32,466 bases of DNA from Lacunisphaera sp. (GCA_029945855.1 JAQSDJ010000067.1:1-32466), one strand, 5' to 3'. Positions 13,966 to 22,907 are shown, counted from the stretch's first letter. Notes: generated by a model from the sequence alone, not told the origin. Numbers and translations are program-made.

Positions 13966-16707
13966 CTACCGATACAGCTTGATCAGGTCCGCGGTGCGGA
14001 CCCAGCCGCTCTGGCCGGCGGCGAAGTTCAGCTTGGACCAGCCGAGGAAAGTTTTCTCCACAACGGCGACGGAACCGGCGGAAAGCGGCGAGGTTTTCTG
14101 CGTCGTGTCGGCCTCGGTCGGGATGCTGCGCAGCACCGAAGGTTTCCAGACGAGCGCGACCTCGGGGTTGGCCAAGGCGCCGTAGGTGTGGAGGCTGAAG
14201 GTCGCGGCGGCCGCGAGCAGCATCGCGAGCAGGCTGGTCGTCAGGGCCACAGGTTTGCCCCAGGTGCCGATGCGGCGGTAACCCTGCAGGAGCAGGGCGA
14301 TGAGTGCGGCGGCCAGGAGCAGGGCGGCGCCCACGAGGGCGAGCTGCCATTCGCCGGGGGTGGCGAGACGCGCCAGCTTGAAGCGGCCTTCGCCGCGGGA
14401 GAGCTCGACCAGTTCCGGCGGGGCCATGCCCGAGCGTTGCAGACCGAGGGCGAGATCCCAGCGGGTGGTGTCGGCGCGGCTGTTGAGCAGAAAGGCGCCG
14501 GTCCAGTGCGCGGTGGCCTCGGCCCAGCGGTCCTGCTGGGCGAGGGCGAGGCCGAGATTGTGGCGCACGGTCCAGTCGGCGGGAGCCGAACTGACAACCG
14601 TTCGCCAGTTTTGCTCCGCCGCCGGAAAATCGCCGCGTTTGTAAGCCTCGGCGGCCGGCTCGGCGCCAAAGGCTGAAGGCTGAAGGGCTGAAAGACTGAG
14701 GAGGATCACGAGCCAGGCTCCGGCCCGAATTGCCCGGTTCAGTCCTTCGGCTTTCAGCTCTTCAGTCATGCCCAAAAACGGCAGCAAGTTGCGCGGGGCG
14801 AGCAGCGAGAAAGGCGACCAGCCGGGGACCTTGACGGCCTGCAGCGCACCTTCGGCGCGGTTCATCCAGTCGGCCGGCAGATTGTTTTCCCGGCTGTGCA
14901 GGGCGCGGTCGGCCTCGGACCAGAGGCAGGCCCAGGCGGTGGCGGCGTCCCGCGAGCGCCGGCTGACGCAGGCGTGCAGCAAGGGCGAGCCGGGCGCGGC
15001 GTGGGGCACTTCCCAGAGCTTGGCCGTCTCGGACTGCCAGATTCTGAGCTGGGACCCGCCTTCGCCAGGCTTCGGCGCGGCAAGGCGCAGATCGGCGAGC
15101 GCGGCGACGAGCTTGGCGCGGGCGGCGCGGCGCAGCCGCTCGGGGTCGTTCTGCCGCGAGCGGAGCGCGGCGAGAATCAGCCAGACGATGAAGACACAGA
15201 GGACGGAGGACAGCAGACAGAGGACGGCCAGCGTGCGGGTAGGAAGCGGCACGAAGCCCGTGGCGGACACGGTGATTGGTTCGCGCGGCAGGTTTTCCGG
15301 CGGCACGGGCGGGACGGCATTGGGCAGGACCGGCGCGGCGGGCGCGGTCGTGGGCGGCGGGTTGAGCGAGAATTGCACGGGCGCGCCGGAGCCGGCGGGG
15401 GCCGGCGCGGGGGCGGAGCCGGCGGTGACGATCACAGTGACGGGTTCGCTGGCGATGGTCCGGTAGGTGCCCGACTTGGTGTCGAAATAGGTGAAGCTCA
15501 CCGGCGCGAGCCGGTAGGTGCCGGGGCGCGAGGGCACGAGCACGACGTCCTCGCTGAGCGTGCCCTCGAAGAGCGTGCCGTCCTTCATCGCACGCTTGGA
15601 CTTCGGCTGCACGACCTGGAAGTCGTTGGAGACCTCGCGCTGCGGCAGCCCGGTGATGTCGGGCCAGTTGCCCGTGCCGGCGAGCTCAATGGTCCAGGTG
15701 ACGGGCTCGCCGACCCCGGCGGTGAGCGGGATGACCTTGGAGGTGAAGGTGAATTCGCCGACGGCGCCGGAGAATCCCGGCGTCGCGGCCGGCAGGGGCT
15801 TGATGGTCAGCGCCAGGGGATTGGACACGAGCTTGCGCTGCTCGACCTGCTGCATGGGGAGGAAGGCGAAGCCGCTGCTGGCGATGTTGAAATTGATCAT
15901 CTGCGAGGCCGGCTTGAGGGTGTAGTTGCCGGGCGTCTTGGCATAGGCCCGCGTGCCCTGCGTGAGGACGGCGTAGCGCTCGCCGCGAAGCAGCGTCTCG
16001 CTCAGCTCAAGCTTGCTCCAGTCCTCGGCGACGAGCGGGGCGGGCTGCCACTCCACGTTGCTGGCGGGCGAGTGCAGGTAGCGGCGGACAATGCTGAGCG
16101 AGTAGTCGACCGGGAAAACCTCCCCGGCCCAGAAGGTATCGCGCGGCGTGGTGACCTTCAGGGTGACGATATCATCCACGGCGAGGCCGGAGTTGCCGAG
16201 GGTGGCGTCGCCCACGGTGAACCGGGCGGCCTTCACGGGCAGCAGGCCCTTGTCGGTCATGATCTCGAAGGCGGGTATGGTGAGCGGATTCTTCGTCTCG
16301 GCGCGCACGGGAAAGACGAACGAGAAAGTCCGGGTCATCTTGAAGTTCACGATGCTGGTCTGGCTGCTCTGGGAAGGCCGGCCGAAGTTCAGGCCGTCCA
16401 CGCGCGGCAGCTTCGGATCGCCCTCGGGCTCGCAGTTTTCGAAGATCAGCGAGATCTCCGCGGTCTGGTTGAAACCCAGCTGGCCGCCCGGCGGGTCCCA
16501 GCGCACGGTCTGGGCGCGGCTTAAAGTGGGCCAAGCCAAGGCCAGCAGGCACAGTCCAACGAAGAGAAATCCCAACACACCCCGGCGCTTCGCGCCACCC
16601 CTCTCCAGAGGGGACCCAATCGCCTGCACGGCGGTTTTAAATCCCCTCTGCAGAGGGGTGCCCGACAGGGCGGGGTGTGTAGGGAGGGACATTTTACGGG
16701 AAAACAT
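13966..16707 (-). CDS. Fused BatD-BatE protein (Bat operon)
   Basis: One 913-residue frame holds two normally separate Bat proteins. The BatD part has a signal peptide (about residues 43-67, GFLFVGLCLLALAW to SRAQ), Ig-like beta domains beginning VRWDPPGGQLGFNQ, and a membrane helix around 487-512. The BatE part begins near residue 647 (MTEELKAEG) with its own signal-like hydrophobic segment ending SAFGA, TPR-like helices (AEAYKRGDFPAAEQNW, VRHNLGLALAQQDRWAEA), two membrane helices and a C-terminal SH3-like domain (GWSKLNFAAGQSGWVRTADL). BatD and BatE act with the VWA proteins at the envelope. The ATG at 16707 is 5 nt after the BatB/C stop, but residues 5-43 come from a dispersed repeat; a GTG at 16578 just before the signal peptide is a credible alternative start. 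An internal ATG at 14769 could allow separate BatE translation. Confidence 0.8.
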   Translation of the reverse strand: MFSRKMSLPTHPALSGTPLQRGFKTAVQAIGSPLERGGAKRRGVLGFLFVGLCLLALAWPTLSRAQTVRWDPPGGQLGFNQTAEISLIFENCEPEGDPKLPRVDGLNFGRPSQSSQTSIVNFKMTRTFSFVFPVRAETKNPLTIPAFEIMTDKGLLPVKAARFTVGDATLGNSGLAVDDIVTLKVTTPRDTFWAGEVFPVDYSLSIVRRYLHSPASNVEWQPAPLVAEDWSKLELSETLLRGERYAVLTQGTRAYAKTPGNYTLKPASQMINFNIASSGFAFLPMQQVEQRKLVSNPLALTIKPLPAATPGFSGAVGEFTFTSKVIPLTAGVGEPVTWTIELAGTGNWPDITGLPQREVSNDFQVVQPKSKRAMKDGTLFEGTLSEDVVLVPSRPGTYRLAPVSFTYFDTKSGTYRTIASEPVTVIVTAGSAPAPAPAGSGAPVQFSLNPPPTTAPAAPVLPNAVPPVPPENLPREPITVSATGFVPLPTRTLAVLCLLSSVLCVFIVWLILAALRSRQNDPERLRRAARAKLVAALADLRLAAPKPGEGGSQLRIWQSETAKLWEVPHAAPGSPLLHACVSRRSRDAATAWACLWSEADRALHSRENNLPADWMNRAEGALQAVKVPGWSPFSLLAPRNLLPFLGMTEELKAEGLNRAIRAGAWLVILLSLSALQPSAFGAEPAAEAYKRGDFPAAEQNWRTVVSSAPADWTVRHNLGLALAQQDRWAEATAHWTGAFLLNSRADTTRWDLALGLQRSGMAPPELVELSRGEGRFKLARLATPGEWQLALVGAALLLAAALIALLLQGYRRIGTWGKPVALTTSLLAMLLAAAATFSLHTYGALANPEVALVWKPSVLRSIPTEADTTQKTSPLSAGSVAVVEKTFLGWSKLNFAAGQSGWVRTADLIKLYR
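14669..14769. repeat. CTGAAGG-word inverted repeat inside the BatD-BatE joint
   Basis: The left arm (14669-14699) repeats GGCTGAAGG/GGCTGAAAG words; the right arm (14738-14767) is TTCAGTCCTTCGGCTTTCAG plus TCTTCAGTCA. It is the same word family as the intergenic elements at 20701-20790 and 28499-28644, but here it lies in an open frame and encodes MTEELKAEG and the end of the signal-like segment LSALQPSAFGA. Confidence 0.8.
16576..16680. repeat. 105-bp composite palindromic element at the BatD N-terminus
   Basis: The outer arms pair ACACACCCCG with CGGGGTGTGT; inside each arm is a second palindrome, CCCCTCTCCAGAGGGG on the left and CCCCTCTGCAGAGGGG on the right, plus GGCGCTTCGCGCC. The centre is TTTAAA-containing. 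This composite hairpin lies between the BatB/C stop and the BatD signal peptide and is read as protein (TPLQRGFKTA, SPLERGGAKRRGV) if the ATG at 16707 is used. Confidence 0.9.
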
Positions 16708-16712
16708 GGTTA

Positions 16713-18557
16713 TTACCAATCCTTGCCCGGGGTCTTGGGCTTCTGTTGCTGGCCTTGCATGATTTGCTGGAGCTTGGCGGGGGAATCCTGATTGCGGACT
16801 TGTTCGAGCTTCTGGAGCGGCATGGCGAGTTCGGGATCCTGATTCTGTTGCTCGGGCTGCTTGTCCTGCTGGCCGCCGACCTTTTGGGTGCCGGGCTTGG
16901 GGGGCTGGGGCTTCTGCTCGGCCTGCTGATCCTTCTTTTGGTCCTGCTGGTCCTTCATGTCGCCAAAGGCGTCCTGGTTTTGCTTTTGCTGCTGCTGCTC
17001 TTGTTGCTGCTGGTCCTGTTGGTCCTGCTGCTTCTGTTCGTCGGACTTTTGCTGATCCTGGTTCTGCTGTTGTTGTTGGTCCTGTTGCTGCTGCTGATCT
17101 TTCTTCTGCTGGTCCTGCTTTTGTTTGTCCTGGTCCTTTTTGTCCTGCGGCGGCGGCTCCTCCTTCTTGAGCAGTCCCTCGAGGTCCGCGCGCAGCTTGG
17201 GCCAGTCGGCGGCCTTGGCCTCGAGCTTCTCGCCGAGATCGACGCCCTGCAGGGCGTCGTGGATGACATTCTCCGGCGGATGCTGCTGGCCGGATTTCAT
17301 GCGCTGGCCGTAGGTGATGGTCGTCTGCGCCAGATCGGCGAAATCCTTGGCGGACAAGCCGCTTTTTTCCGCGAGGCGGGCGACCGTGGTGGAAAGGGGT
17401 TTGGCCAGGGTGTCTTCCTGGGCGCCATCGGCGGCGAGAGCTGGGAGCTGGGAGCCGAGAGCTGAGAGCCAGAGCAAGGCGATGATGAAGCTGGCTGTTG
17501 CGGATTGCTGGCTTCGGACCTCTGCCTTCGGACCTCTGGCTTTGCCGAGAGGCAAAGCTCGTTCCCGCGGGCGCACGGGGAACTCGGCCCAGAAACTGAT
17601 GAGCAGCAGCAGCAGACCCGGGGCGAGGAACCACTGGAAGCGCTCGATCAGGCGCGCGGTGTTTTTCTCGGAGAACTCGCCCTTGCGGCCGGCCTCGACG
17701 GTCTTGTTCAGCAACGCGGGCAGGTCCACCCAGGTGCTGGCGTCGGTATAGGCGCCGCCCGTGACCTGTGCCAGCTCCTGCAGGGTGGAGCTGTTGAGCC
17801 GCGAGAGCACGACGGCGCCGCGCTGGTCCTTGACGAACCCGCCGGCGGCATCGGGGATGAAGGAACCCTGCGTGGTGCCGACGCCGAGGCCAATGACGCG
17901 GATGCCCTTCGTCTTGAGCGAATCGGTGAGGCCCTTCCAGGTTTCCTCGGTGCTCTCGCCGTCGCTCAGGATGATGAGATAACGGTCGGCGGTCGAGGTG
18001 CCGAAGGCCTGGATGGAGGTCTCAAGCATCGCCTGGTAGTTCGAGCCGCCCTCGGGGAGATAGTCGGGATTCATCGCCGGCAGGAACTCCCGCAAAATCT
18101 CGTAGTCGGCGCTGAGCGGGCTCTGGAGAAAAGCGGTGCCGGCGAACATGACGAGACCGACGCGTTCGCCCTTGAGGCCGTCGAGGAGCGACTGGATGAG
18201 CAGCTTGCTGCGGTCGAGGCGCGAGGGTTTCACGTCCTGCGCGAGCATGGATTTGGAAAGGTCCACGGCGATGAGCACCTCGCGCGCCTGGTCGAAGACG
18301 CGCTCCTCGACCGTGCCCCAGTGCGGGCGGGCGAGGGCGATGATGCACAGCGCGAGGCCGAACCAGAGCCAGATGCGCGGGCGGGTTTCGGCCGTGGTGT
18401 GCCGCGTGCCGAGGGAGACATCGAAGGCCCCGGCCCAGGCGCGGGCGATCTTCGGCCAGGTGGTCGCGGCGCTCGCGGTGTGGCGGGCCAGCTCCCACGA
18501 GAAGAGCAGCACGAGCGGCACGAGCAGCCAGAGGAGATGTGGCGAGTGGAAGGTCAT
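16713..18557 (-). CDS. Fused BatB (VWA) and BatC-like protein (Bat operon)
   Basis: The 614-residue protein has a BatB part: membrane helix 7-20, second helix 61-75, and a VWA domain with the MIDAS motif DLSKS (99-103), followed by GGSNYQAML, IILSDGEST and a closing helix (FLAPGLLLLLISFWAEFP). After residue about 345 comes a repeat-derived linker (LPLGKARGPKAEVRSQQ), then a signal-peptide-like segment ending LGSQLPALAADG, then a BatC-like region with an extremely Gln/Lys/Asp-rich tract (about 440-560). VWA proteins of this type bind partners via a metal ion at the membrane. Its ATG overlaps the BatA stop (ATGA), so it is translationally coupled. The junction coincides with dispersed repeats. 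Confidence 0.85.
   Translation of the reverse strand: MTFHSPHLLWLLVPLVLLFSWELARHTASAATTWPKIARAWAGAFDVSLGTRHTTAETRPRIWLWFGLALCIIALARPHWGTVEERVFDQAREVLIAVDLSKSMLAQDVKPSRLDRSKLLIQSLLDGLKGERVGLVMFAGTAFLQSPLSADYEILREFLPAMNPDYLPEGGSNYQAMLETSIQAFGTSTADRYLIILSDGESTEETWKGLTDSLKTKGIRVIGLGVGTTQGSFIPDAAGGFVKDQRGAVVLSRLNSSTLQELAQVTGGAYTDASTWVDLPALLNKTVEAGRKGEFSEKNTARLIERFQWFLAPGLLLLLISFWAEFPVRPRERALPLGKARGPKAEVRSQQSATASFIIALLWLSALGSQLPALAADGAQEDTLAKPLSTTVARLAEKSGLSAKDFADLAQTTITYGQRMKSGQQHPPENVIHDALQGVDLGEKLEAKAADWPKLRADLEGLLKKEEPPPQDKKDQDKQKQDQQKKDQQQQQDQQQQQNQDQQKSDEQKQQDQQDQQQQEQQQQKQNQDAFGDMKDQQDQKKDQQAEQKPQPPKPGTQKVGGQQDKQPEQQNQDPELAMPLQKLEQVRNQDSPAKLQQIMQGQQQKPKTPGKDW
17436..17561. repeat. Short-word repeats at the BatB-BatC joint
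   Basis: Two clusters lie in the frame. One (17436-17474) is made of GAGAGCTGGGAGCTGGGAGC words and encodes the end of the signal-like segment. The other (17512-17561) has CTTCGGACCTCTG twice in tandem and a TTTGCC-GAGA-GGCAAA hairpin. Such runs are normally found between genes in this window. Confidence 0.7.
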
Positions 18558-19633
18558 GCGGCCAGTTTGGTGGAACCCGTCGTCCCGACGGGTTTGGCCG
18601 GTCCGGCGGACCGGCGCCCCCGCGGCAGGGACGGCGGCAGGGCGAACAGCGCGCCAAGGAACAGCAGCGCCGCGCCGGGGACGGCGAACCAGTGGAACAT
18701 CTCCGTGGTCAGCAGGTAGGACTTGGCGGTGAACTCGATCTTCTGCGCCCGGTCGATGGCGGCGAAGGCTTTTTCCGCGGTGTCGATGTCCATCGCGCGG
18801 AAAAACTTGGCGCCGGTGGCGTCGGAGATGGCGTGCAGCTGGCTTTCGTCGAGGTCGGAGATGGCACGGCGGTAGCCGATCTTGTTGTTGTTTTCGTCGA
18901 ACACCGGCATCGGCACGAGGCCGTCGCGGCCGGCGCCGATGGTGTAGACGGGCACGCCGCGCGCCTGGGCGATGGCGGTCGCCTGCTCGGGCGTGAGCAG
19001 GCCGCGGTTGTTGGCGCCGTCGGTCATGAGCACGACGAAGGCGCCCTTGCGCTTGCTGCCTTCCTCGCGCTTCGCCTGCTCAAGGCGGGTGAGCGCGACA
19101 CCGAGACCATCGCCGATGGCGGTGCCGTCCTCGATCATGCCGATCTTGAGGCGCTCGATCTGGCGCGCCAGCCACTCGTGGTCGAAAGTGAGCGGCGCGA
19201 GGGTGTAGGCGCGGCCGGAGAAGACGACGAGGCCGATGCGGTCGCTCGTGCGCTGGTTCACGAAGGCCTGGATGATGGGCTTGATGGCCTGGAGGCGGTT
19301 GATGCGCTCGCCGTCGCGCTCGTAGTCCTCGGCGAGCATCGAGCCGGAAAGGTCGATCGCGAGCATCAGGTCATAGCCCTGCTGCTTCACCTCGCGCTTG
19401 TCCTCGACGAGCTGCGGCCGGGCGAGCGCAAGGATGACCAGGACGAGGCCGGTCATGGCCAGCGCGGCCGGCCAGCGGGAAGAGGGAATGAGGGACGGCC
19501 GGTGCCACGAGGCGGCGAAGGGCACGATGAGCACCGGTGCGCCGCGGCGGCCGCGCACCCAGACGAGCAGCGGCAGCACCAGCAGCGCAAGCAGCCAGAG
19601 CGGGTCGGCGAACTGGTAGTCGGCGAAGCGCAT
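18554..19633 (-). CDS. BatA-type VWA-domain membrane protein
   Basis: The 359-residue protein has helix DPLWLLALLVLPLLVWVRG (10-28), a second helix (56-71), and a VWA domain with MIDAS residues DLSGS (94-98), the Thr in EDGTAIGDG and the Asp in LMTDGANN. A C-terminal helix (FAVPGAALLFLGALFAL) closes the usual BatA layout. The start is the ATG at 19633 (MRFADYQFADP); an open upstream extension is repeat sequence. It is followed with an ATGA overlap by the BatB/C gene. The tail SAGPAKPVGTTGST looks repeat-derived. Confidence 0.9.
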   Translation of the reverse strand: MRFADYQFADPLWLLALLVLPLLVWVRGRRGAPVLIVPFAASWHRPSLIPSSRWPAALAMTGLVLVILALARPQLVEDKREVKQQGYDLMLAIDLSGSMLAEDYERDGERINRLQAIKPIIQAFVNQRTSDRIGLVVFSGRAYTLAPLTFDHEWLARQIERLKIGMIEDGTAIGDGLGVALTRLEQAKREEGSKRKGAFVVLMTDGANNRGLLTPEQATAIAQARGVPVYTIGAGRDGLVPMPVFDENNNKIGYRRAISDLDESQLHAISDATGAKFFRAMDIDTAEKAFAAIDRAQKIEFTAKSYLLTTEMFHWFAVPGAALLFLGALFALPPSLPRGRRSAGPAKPVGTTGSTKLAA

Positions 19634-19642
19634 CACGCAGAG

Positions 19643-19757
19643 AAAATCCCAAACGCCAAAGGCCAAAGGCCAAACAAACCCGAAAAATCACATTTCGAGA
19701 CTTGGTTTTCGGATTTCAGAATTCTTTGGATTTTGGACATTTGGCGTTTTGCGATTT
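19643..19757. repeat. GCCAAAG-word inverted repeat between DUF58 and BatA genes
   Basis: The left arm (19643-19677) repeats CGCCAAAGGCCAAAGGCC; the right arm (19725-19757) is TTTGGATTTTGGACATTTGG and on. A nested pair CCGAAAA...TTTTCGG lies inside. The element fills most of the 138-bp gap between the DUF58 stop and the BatA start and is clearly more AT-rich than the genes. Confidence 0.8.
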
Positions 19758-19771
19758 GCCGGCGCAGCCGG

Positions 19772-20695
19772 TCAGCGGTGCCGGCCCGCGAACATGCGGG
19801 CGTGGAAGAAGCGCACGAGGGCGTCGAGGCGTTCCTCGTCGGTGCGGACGACGAGCCGGCTGAGCTGGTTGGGGAAAATGGCGCGGAAGGCGTCCTCGCG
19901 TTGCTGCCCCCACGCGGCATGGGCCTCGCGCTGCACGGTCGAGGTGCCGTTGAGCGTGACGAGCCGGCCGGCGACGGGATCGTAGGTGGTGAGCACGCGG
20001 TCGCGGGGCAGCTCGCGCTCCCACGGGTCGTCAACGCGGAAGCCCATCGTCTGGTAACGGCGCGAGAGCACGCTCCAGCCCTCGGGCTCGAGGCGCGGCG
20101 GGAAATCCCCGAGCCAGATCATGATGCTGTGGCGAGGCGCGGCCTTGGCGAGCAGGCGCCAGGGAATGGGATTTTCGATTTTGGATCCCCTATTTTCGAT
20201 GGAAGGAGCCGGCTGGCCGAGGAGGGTGGCGGCGGCGTGCAGGATCTGGCCACGGCCGCGGACGGGTTCCTTGAGCACGTAGCCGTTTTCCGAGGCATGG
20301 AGGAAGCCGACGCGGTCGCGGTTGACGGCGCCGAGCATCATGACGAGCCCGGCGAGTTCCATCAGCGCCTCGCGCTTGGATTGGGCGCCGGAACCGAACT
20401 GCAGGCTGACGCTGTCCTCGAACACGAGCAGGAGGGAGACCTCGCGTTCCTCGATGAACTTCTTGCGGTAGGGCTCGCCGAGGCGGGCGGTGACGTTCCA
20501 GTCAATGTCGCGGATGTCGTCGCCGAAGGTATATTTGACGACCTGGTCGAACTCCATGCCGCGACCGCGGAAGGCGGAGCGGTATTCGCCGCTGAGCACG
20601 TTCTCCACCGCGTGGCGCACGCGCCACTCGAGCTGGCGCAGGAGCGCGAGCTGGGAGGTGACGAGGGAGGCGGCGGTTTGGACGGGAGCGGACAT
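19772..20695 (-). CDS. DUF58 domain protein of the Bat operon
   Basis: The 307-residue protein has the DUF58 hallmark GEYRSAFRGRGMEFDQV and YTFGDDIRDIDWNVTAR (residues about 36-69), then a degenerate VWA-like fold (VSLLLVFEDSVSLQFG, REALMELAGLVMML). DUF58 proteins accompany MoxR ATPases and VWA proteins and probably act as adaptors. The start is the ATG at 20695 (MSAPVQTAAS). A stretch near residue 165 (PSIENRGSKIENP) is made of GATTTTCGATTTT-type words and looks like repeat-derived insertion between conserved parts. Confidence 0.9.
   Translation of the reverse strand: MSAPVQTAASLVTSQLALLRQLEWRVRHAVENVLSGEYRSAFRGRGMEFDQVVKYTFGDDIRDIDWNVTARLGEPYRKKFIEEREVSLLLVFEDSVSLQFGSGAQSKREALMELAGLVMMLGAVNRDRVGFLHASENGYVLKEPVRGRGQILHAAATLLGQPAPSIENRGSKIENPIPWRLLAKAAPRHSIMIWLGDFPPRLEPEGWSVLSRRYQTMGFRVDDPWERELPRDRVLTTYDPVAGRLVTLNGTSTVQREAHAAWGQQREDAFRAIFPNQLSRLVVRTDEERLDALVRFFHARMFAGRHR
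20170..20205. repeat. GATTTTCGATTTT-type words inside the DUF58 gene
   Basis: GATTTTCGATTTTGGATCCC followed by TATTTTCGATGG forms two near-copies of a word that encodes SIENRGSKIENP on the minus strand. A related run is present in rmuC at about 30533-30565 (EIENLKSKAEN). Both are AT-richer than their surroundings. Confidence 0.55.
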
Positions 20696-20700
20696 CAGTG

Positions 20701-20789
20701 AAAGGACTGAAGGGCTGAAAAGCTGAAGGGCTGAAAAATGCGCCAAAAACAGCCAAAGGAAACTTTCAGCTTTTCAGTCATTCAGTCTT

Positions 20790-20790
<1 letters not shown>
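20701..20790. repeat. CTGAAGGG-word inverted repeat between moxR and DUF58 genes
   Basis: The left arm (20701-20737) runs GGACTGAAGGGCTGAAAAGC and on; the right arm (20762-20790) is CTTTCAGCTTTTCAGTCATT and on. The centre has CCAAAAACAGCCAAAGG. It fills the gap between the MoxR stop, which lies within the right arm end, and the DUF58 start, 5 nt beyond the left arm. Confidence 0.85.
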
Positions 20791-21761
<971 letters not shown>

Positions 21762-21910
21762 GGGGAGGAATAAGTGAAAGAGACCCGCCTACGCCCGGTT
21801 GGGCTTAGGGGAGGTATGGAATGAAAGTGAAGGGGGCGAGCCGGCCGGTGACAAGAGGTGAGTGGGGATGCAATGAGACTGTAGAACAGGGTGGGAGTTC
21901 GGAAAAGTTG

Positions 21911-21997
21911 GCCACCAAAAGGCACCATAATGCACAAAAAAAGCGGTGAGCCGCCCGACGGCCGGTTTTTCGTGTCTTTTCGTGCCTCTTTGTGGCT
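21911..21997. repeat. Inverted repeat upstream of the release-factor-like gene
   Basis: The left arm (21911-21943) is GCCACCAAAAGGCACCATAA and on; the right arm (21965-21997) is TTTTTCGTGTCTTTTCGTGC then CTCTTTGTGGC. The loop holds a GCGG-TGAG-CCGC hairpin. It ends 10 nt before the ATG of the release-factor-like gene, so it is probably transcribed in the leader. Confidence 0.8.
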
Positions 21998-22007
21998 ATA
22001 CCAAGTC

Positions 22008-22415
22008 ATGGCTGATTTTCCGGACATCGTGGAAGCGTCGCTGCAGGCGCGATTTGTCTCCTTGGGCGTGCGGGCGGAGGACGTGGAGGAGCGTTTTGTC
22101 CGCGGGGCCGGGGCGGGGGGGCAGAAAATCAACAAGACGTCCTCGACGGTCTGGCTCCGGCACCGGCCGACGGGGGTGGAGGTGCGCTGCCAGCGCGAGC
22201 GCAACCAGAGCGTCAACCGTCTGCTGGCATGGCAGGATCTGGCGAGGAAACTCGAATTGCGGCAGACGACAGCCGCCGACCAGGCGCAGGCGTCGCGCGA
22301 GCTGGTCCGCCGCCAGAAGCGCCAGAAATCCCGCGGTCAGAAGATCCGGATGATTCAATCCAAGAAGCATCGCGCGGGCATCAAGTCGCAAAGAGGTCGG
22401 CCGGAGCGGGACTGA
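22008..22415 (+). CDS. Peptide chain release factor-like GGQ protein
   Basis: The 135-residue protein is a single RF-1 catalytic domain without codon-recognition domains: GAGAGGQKINKTSSTVWLRH carries the GGQ (37-39), then TGVEVRCQRERNQSVNR, and a Lys/Arg-rich tail (QKRQKSRGQKIRMIQSKKHR). This resembles ArfB/C12orf65-type factors, which hydrolyse peptidyl-tRNA on stalled ribosomes. It is not a normal RF1/RF2. The start is the ATG at 22008; the open frame upstream is the inverted repeat. Confidence 0.9.
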   Translation: MADFPDIVEASLQARFVSLGVRAEDVEERFVRGAGAGGQKINKTSSTVWLRHRPTGVEVRCQRERNQSVNRLLAWQDLARKLELRQTTAADQAQASRELVRRQKRQKSRGQKIRMIQSKKHRAGIKSQRGRPERD

Positions 22416-22502
22416 CGGTTATCACATCGTCCGTGACGAGTTGCTGGCGGCAATGTGTCGGAATGAACGCCCTGGCTCACATCGAAGCTCACCGGGTCGC
22501 CG

Positions 22503-22907
22503 TTGCAGGAAGGATGCCTCTTGGGCGATCATAACGATAATTTCCGCGTATGGTTGGCCAAACGATGCACAGACGCCGGCGGTGATTGGGAGCATGATGC
22601 CCATGCTATGATCACTACCCCGATCAAAGATCTCGCGGCGGCACGTGAGAACCCCGTCCAGCCTGAACGCACGGTCGCAAACGAGCTCCCCCAAGAACTT
22701 TCCCGGCTTCCCGGACAATACGGATTTACCGCCGTGAACTCCTGCGTGAAAGAGGGCAAGGCAGCGGCACGGGGCGGCGGCCGGCGGAAAGCCGGGCGCC
22801 CGAAGAAAGGGGCGGCGATCCCGAAGACCCGCCAGCGCTCGCTCGCCCCCACGGCCGGCTTTACGGATGACGGCCACCCGACGATCTTGGCCGCCACGCG
22901 CGGCTGA
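22503..22907 (+). pseudogene. Weak ORF, possibly a decayed small gene
   Basis: The 590-bp gap 22416-23005 has no convincing gene. The best plus-strand frame gives 134 residues; from an ATG at 22608 it reads MITTPIKDLAAARENP, ELPQELSRLPGQYGFTAVNS, a basic RRKAGRPKKGAAIPKTRQR and AGFTDDGHPTILAATRG. The basic stretch followed by TRQR...AGFTDD has the feel of a small DNA-binding protein whose C-terminus is altered, but I cannot name a family. Two minus-strand frames overlap it. Upstream, AGCATG-ATGC-CCATGCT forms a small hairpin just before the second ATG. Confidence 0.25.

Noticed and set aside
14896-16524. Long plus-strand frame opposite the BatD/E gene
   Set aside because: It is antisense to a gene with clear domains and signal peptide, and its product is Gly/Arg/Glu-rich without motifs, as expected for the complement of GC-rich coding DNA.
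16746-17465. Leu-rich plus-strand frame resembling a multi-helix membrane protein
   Set aside because: Poly-Leu arises because it is the complement of the Gln/Lys-rich BatC-like tract (CAG read as CTG).
18539-20701. 720-residue plus-strand frame opposite BatA and DUF58 genes
   Set aside because: It spans two well-supported minus-strand genes and the inverted repeat between them; composition is typical of an antisense shadow.
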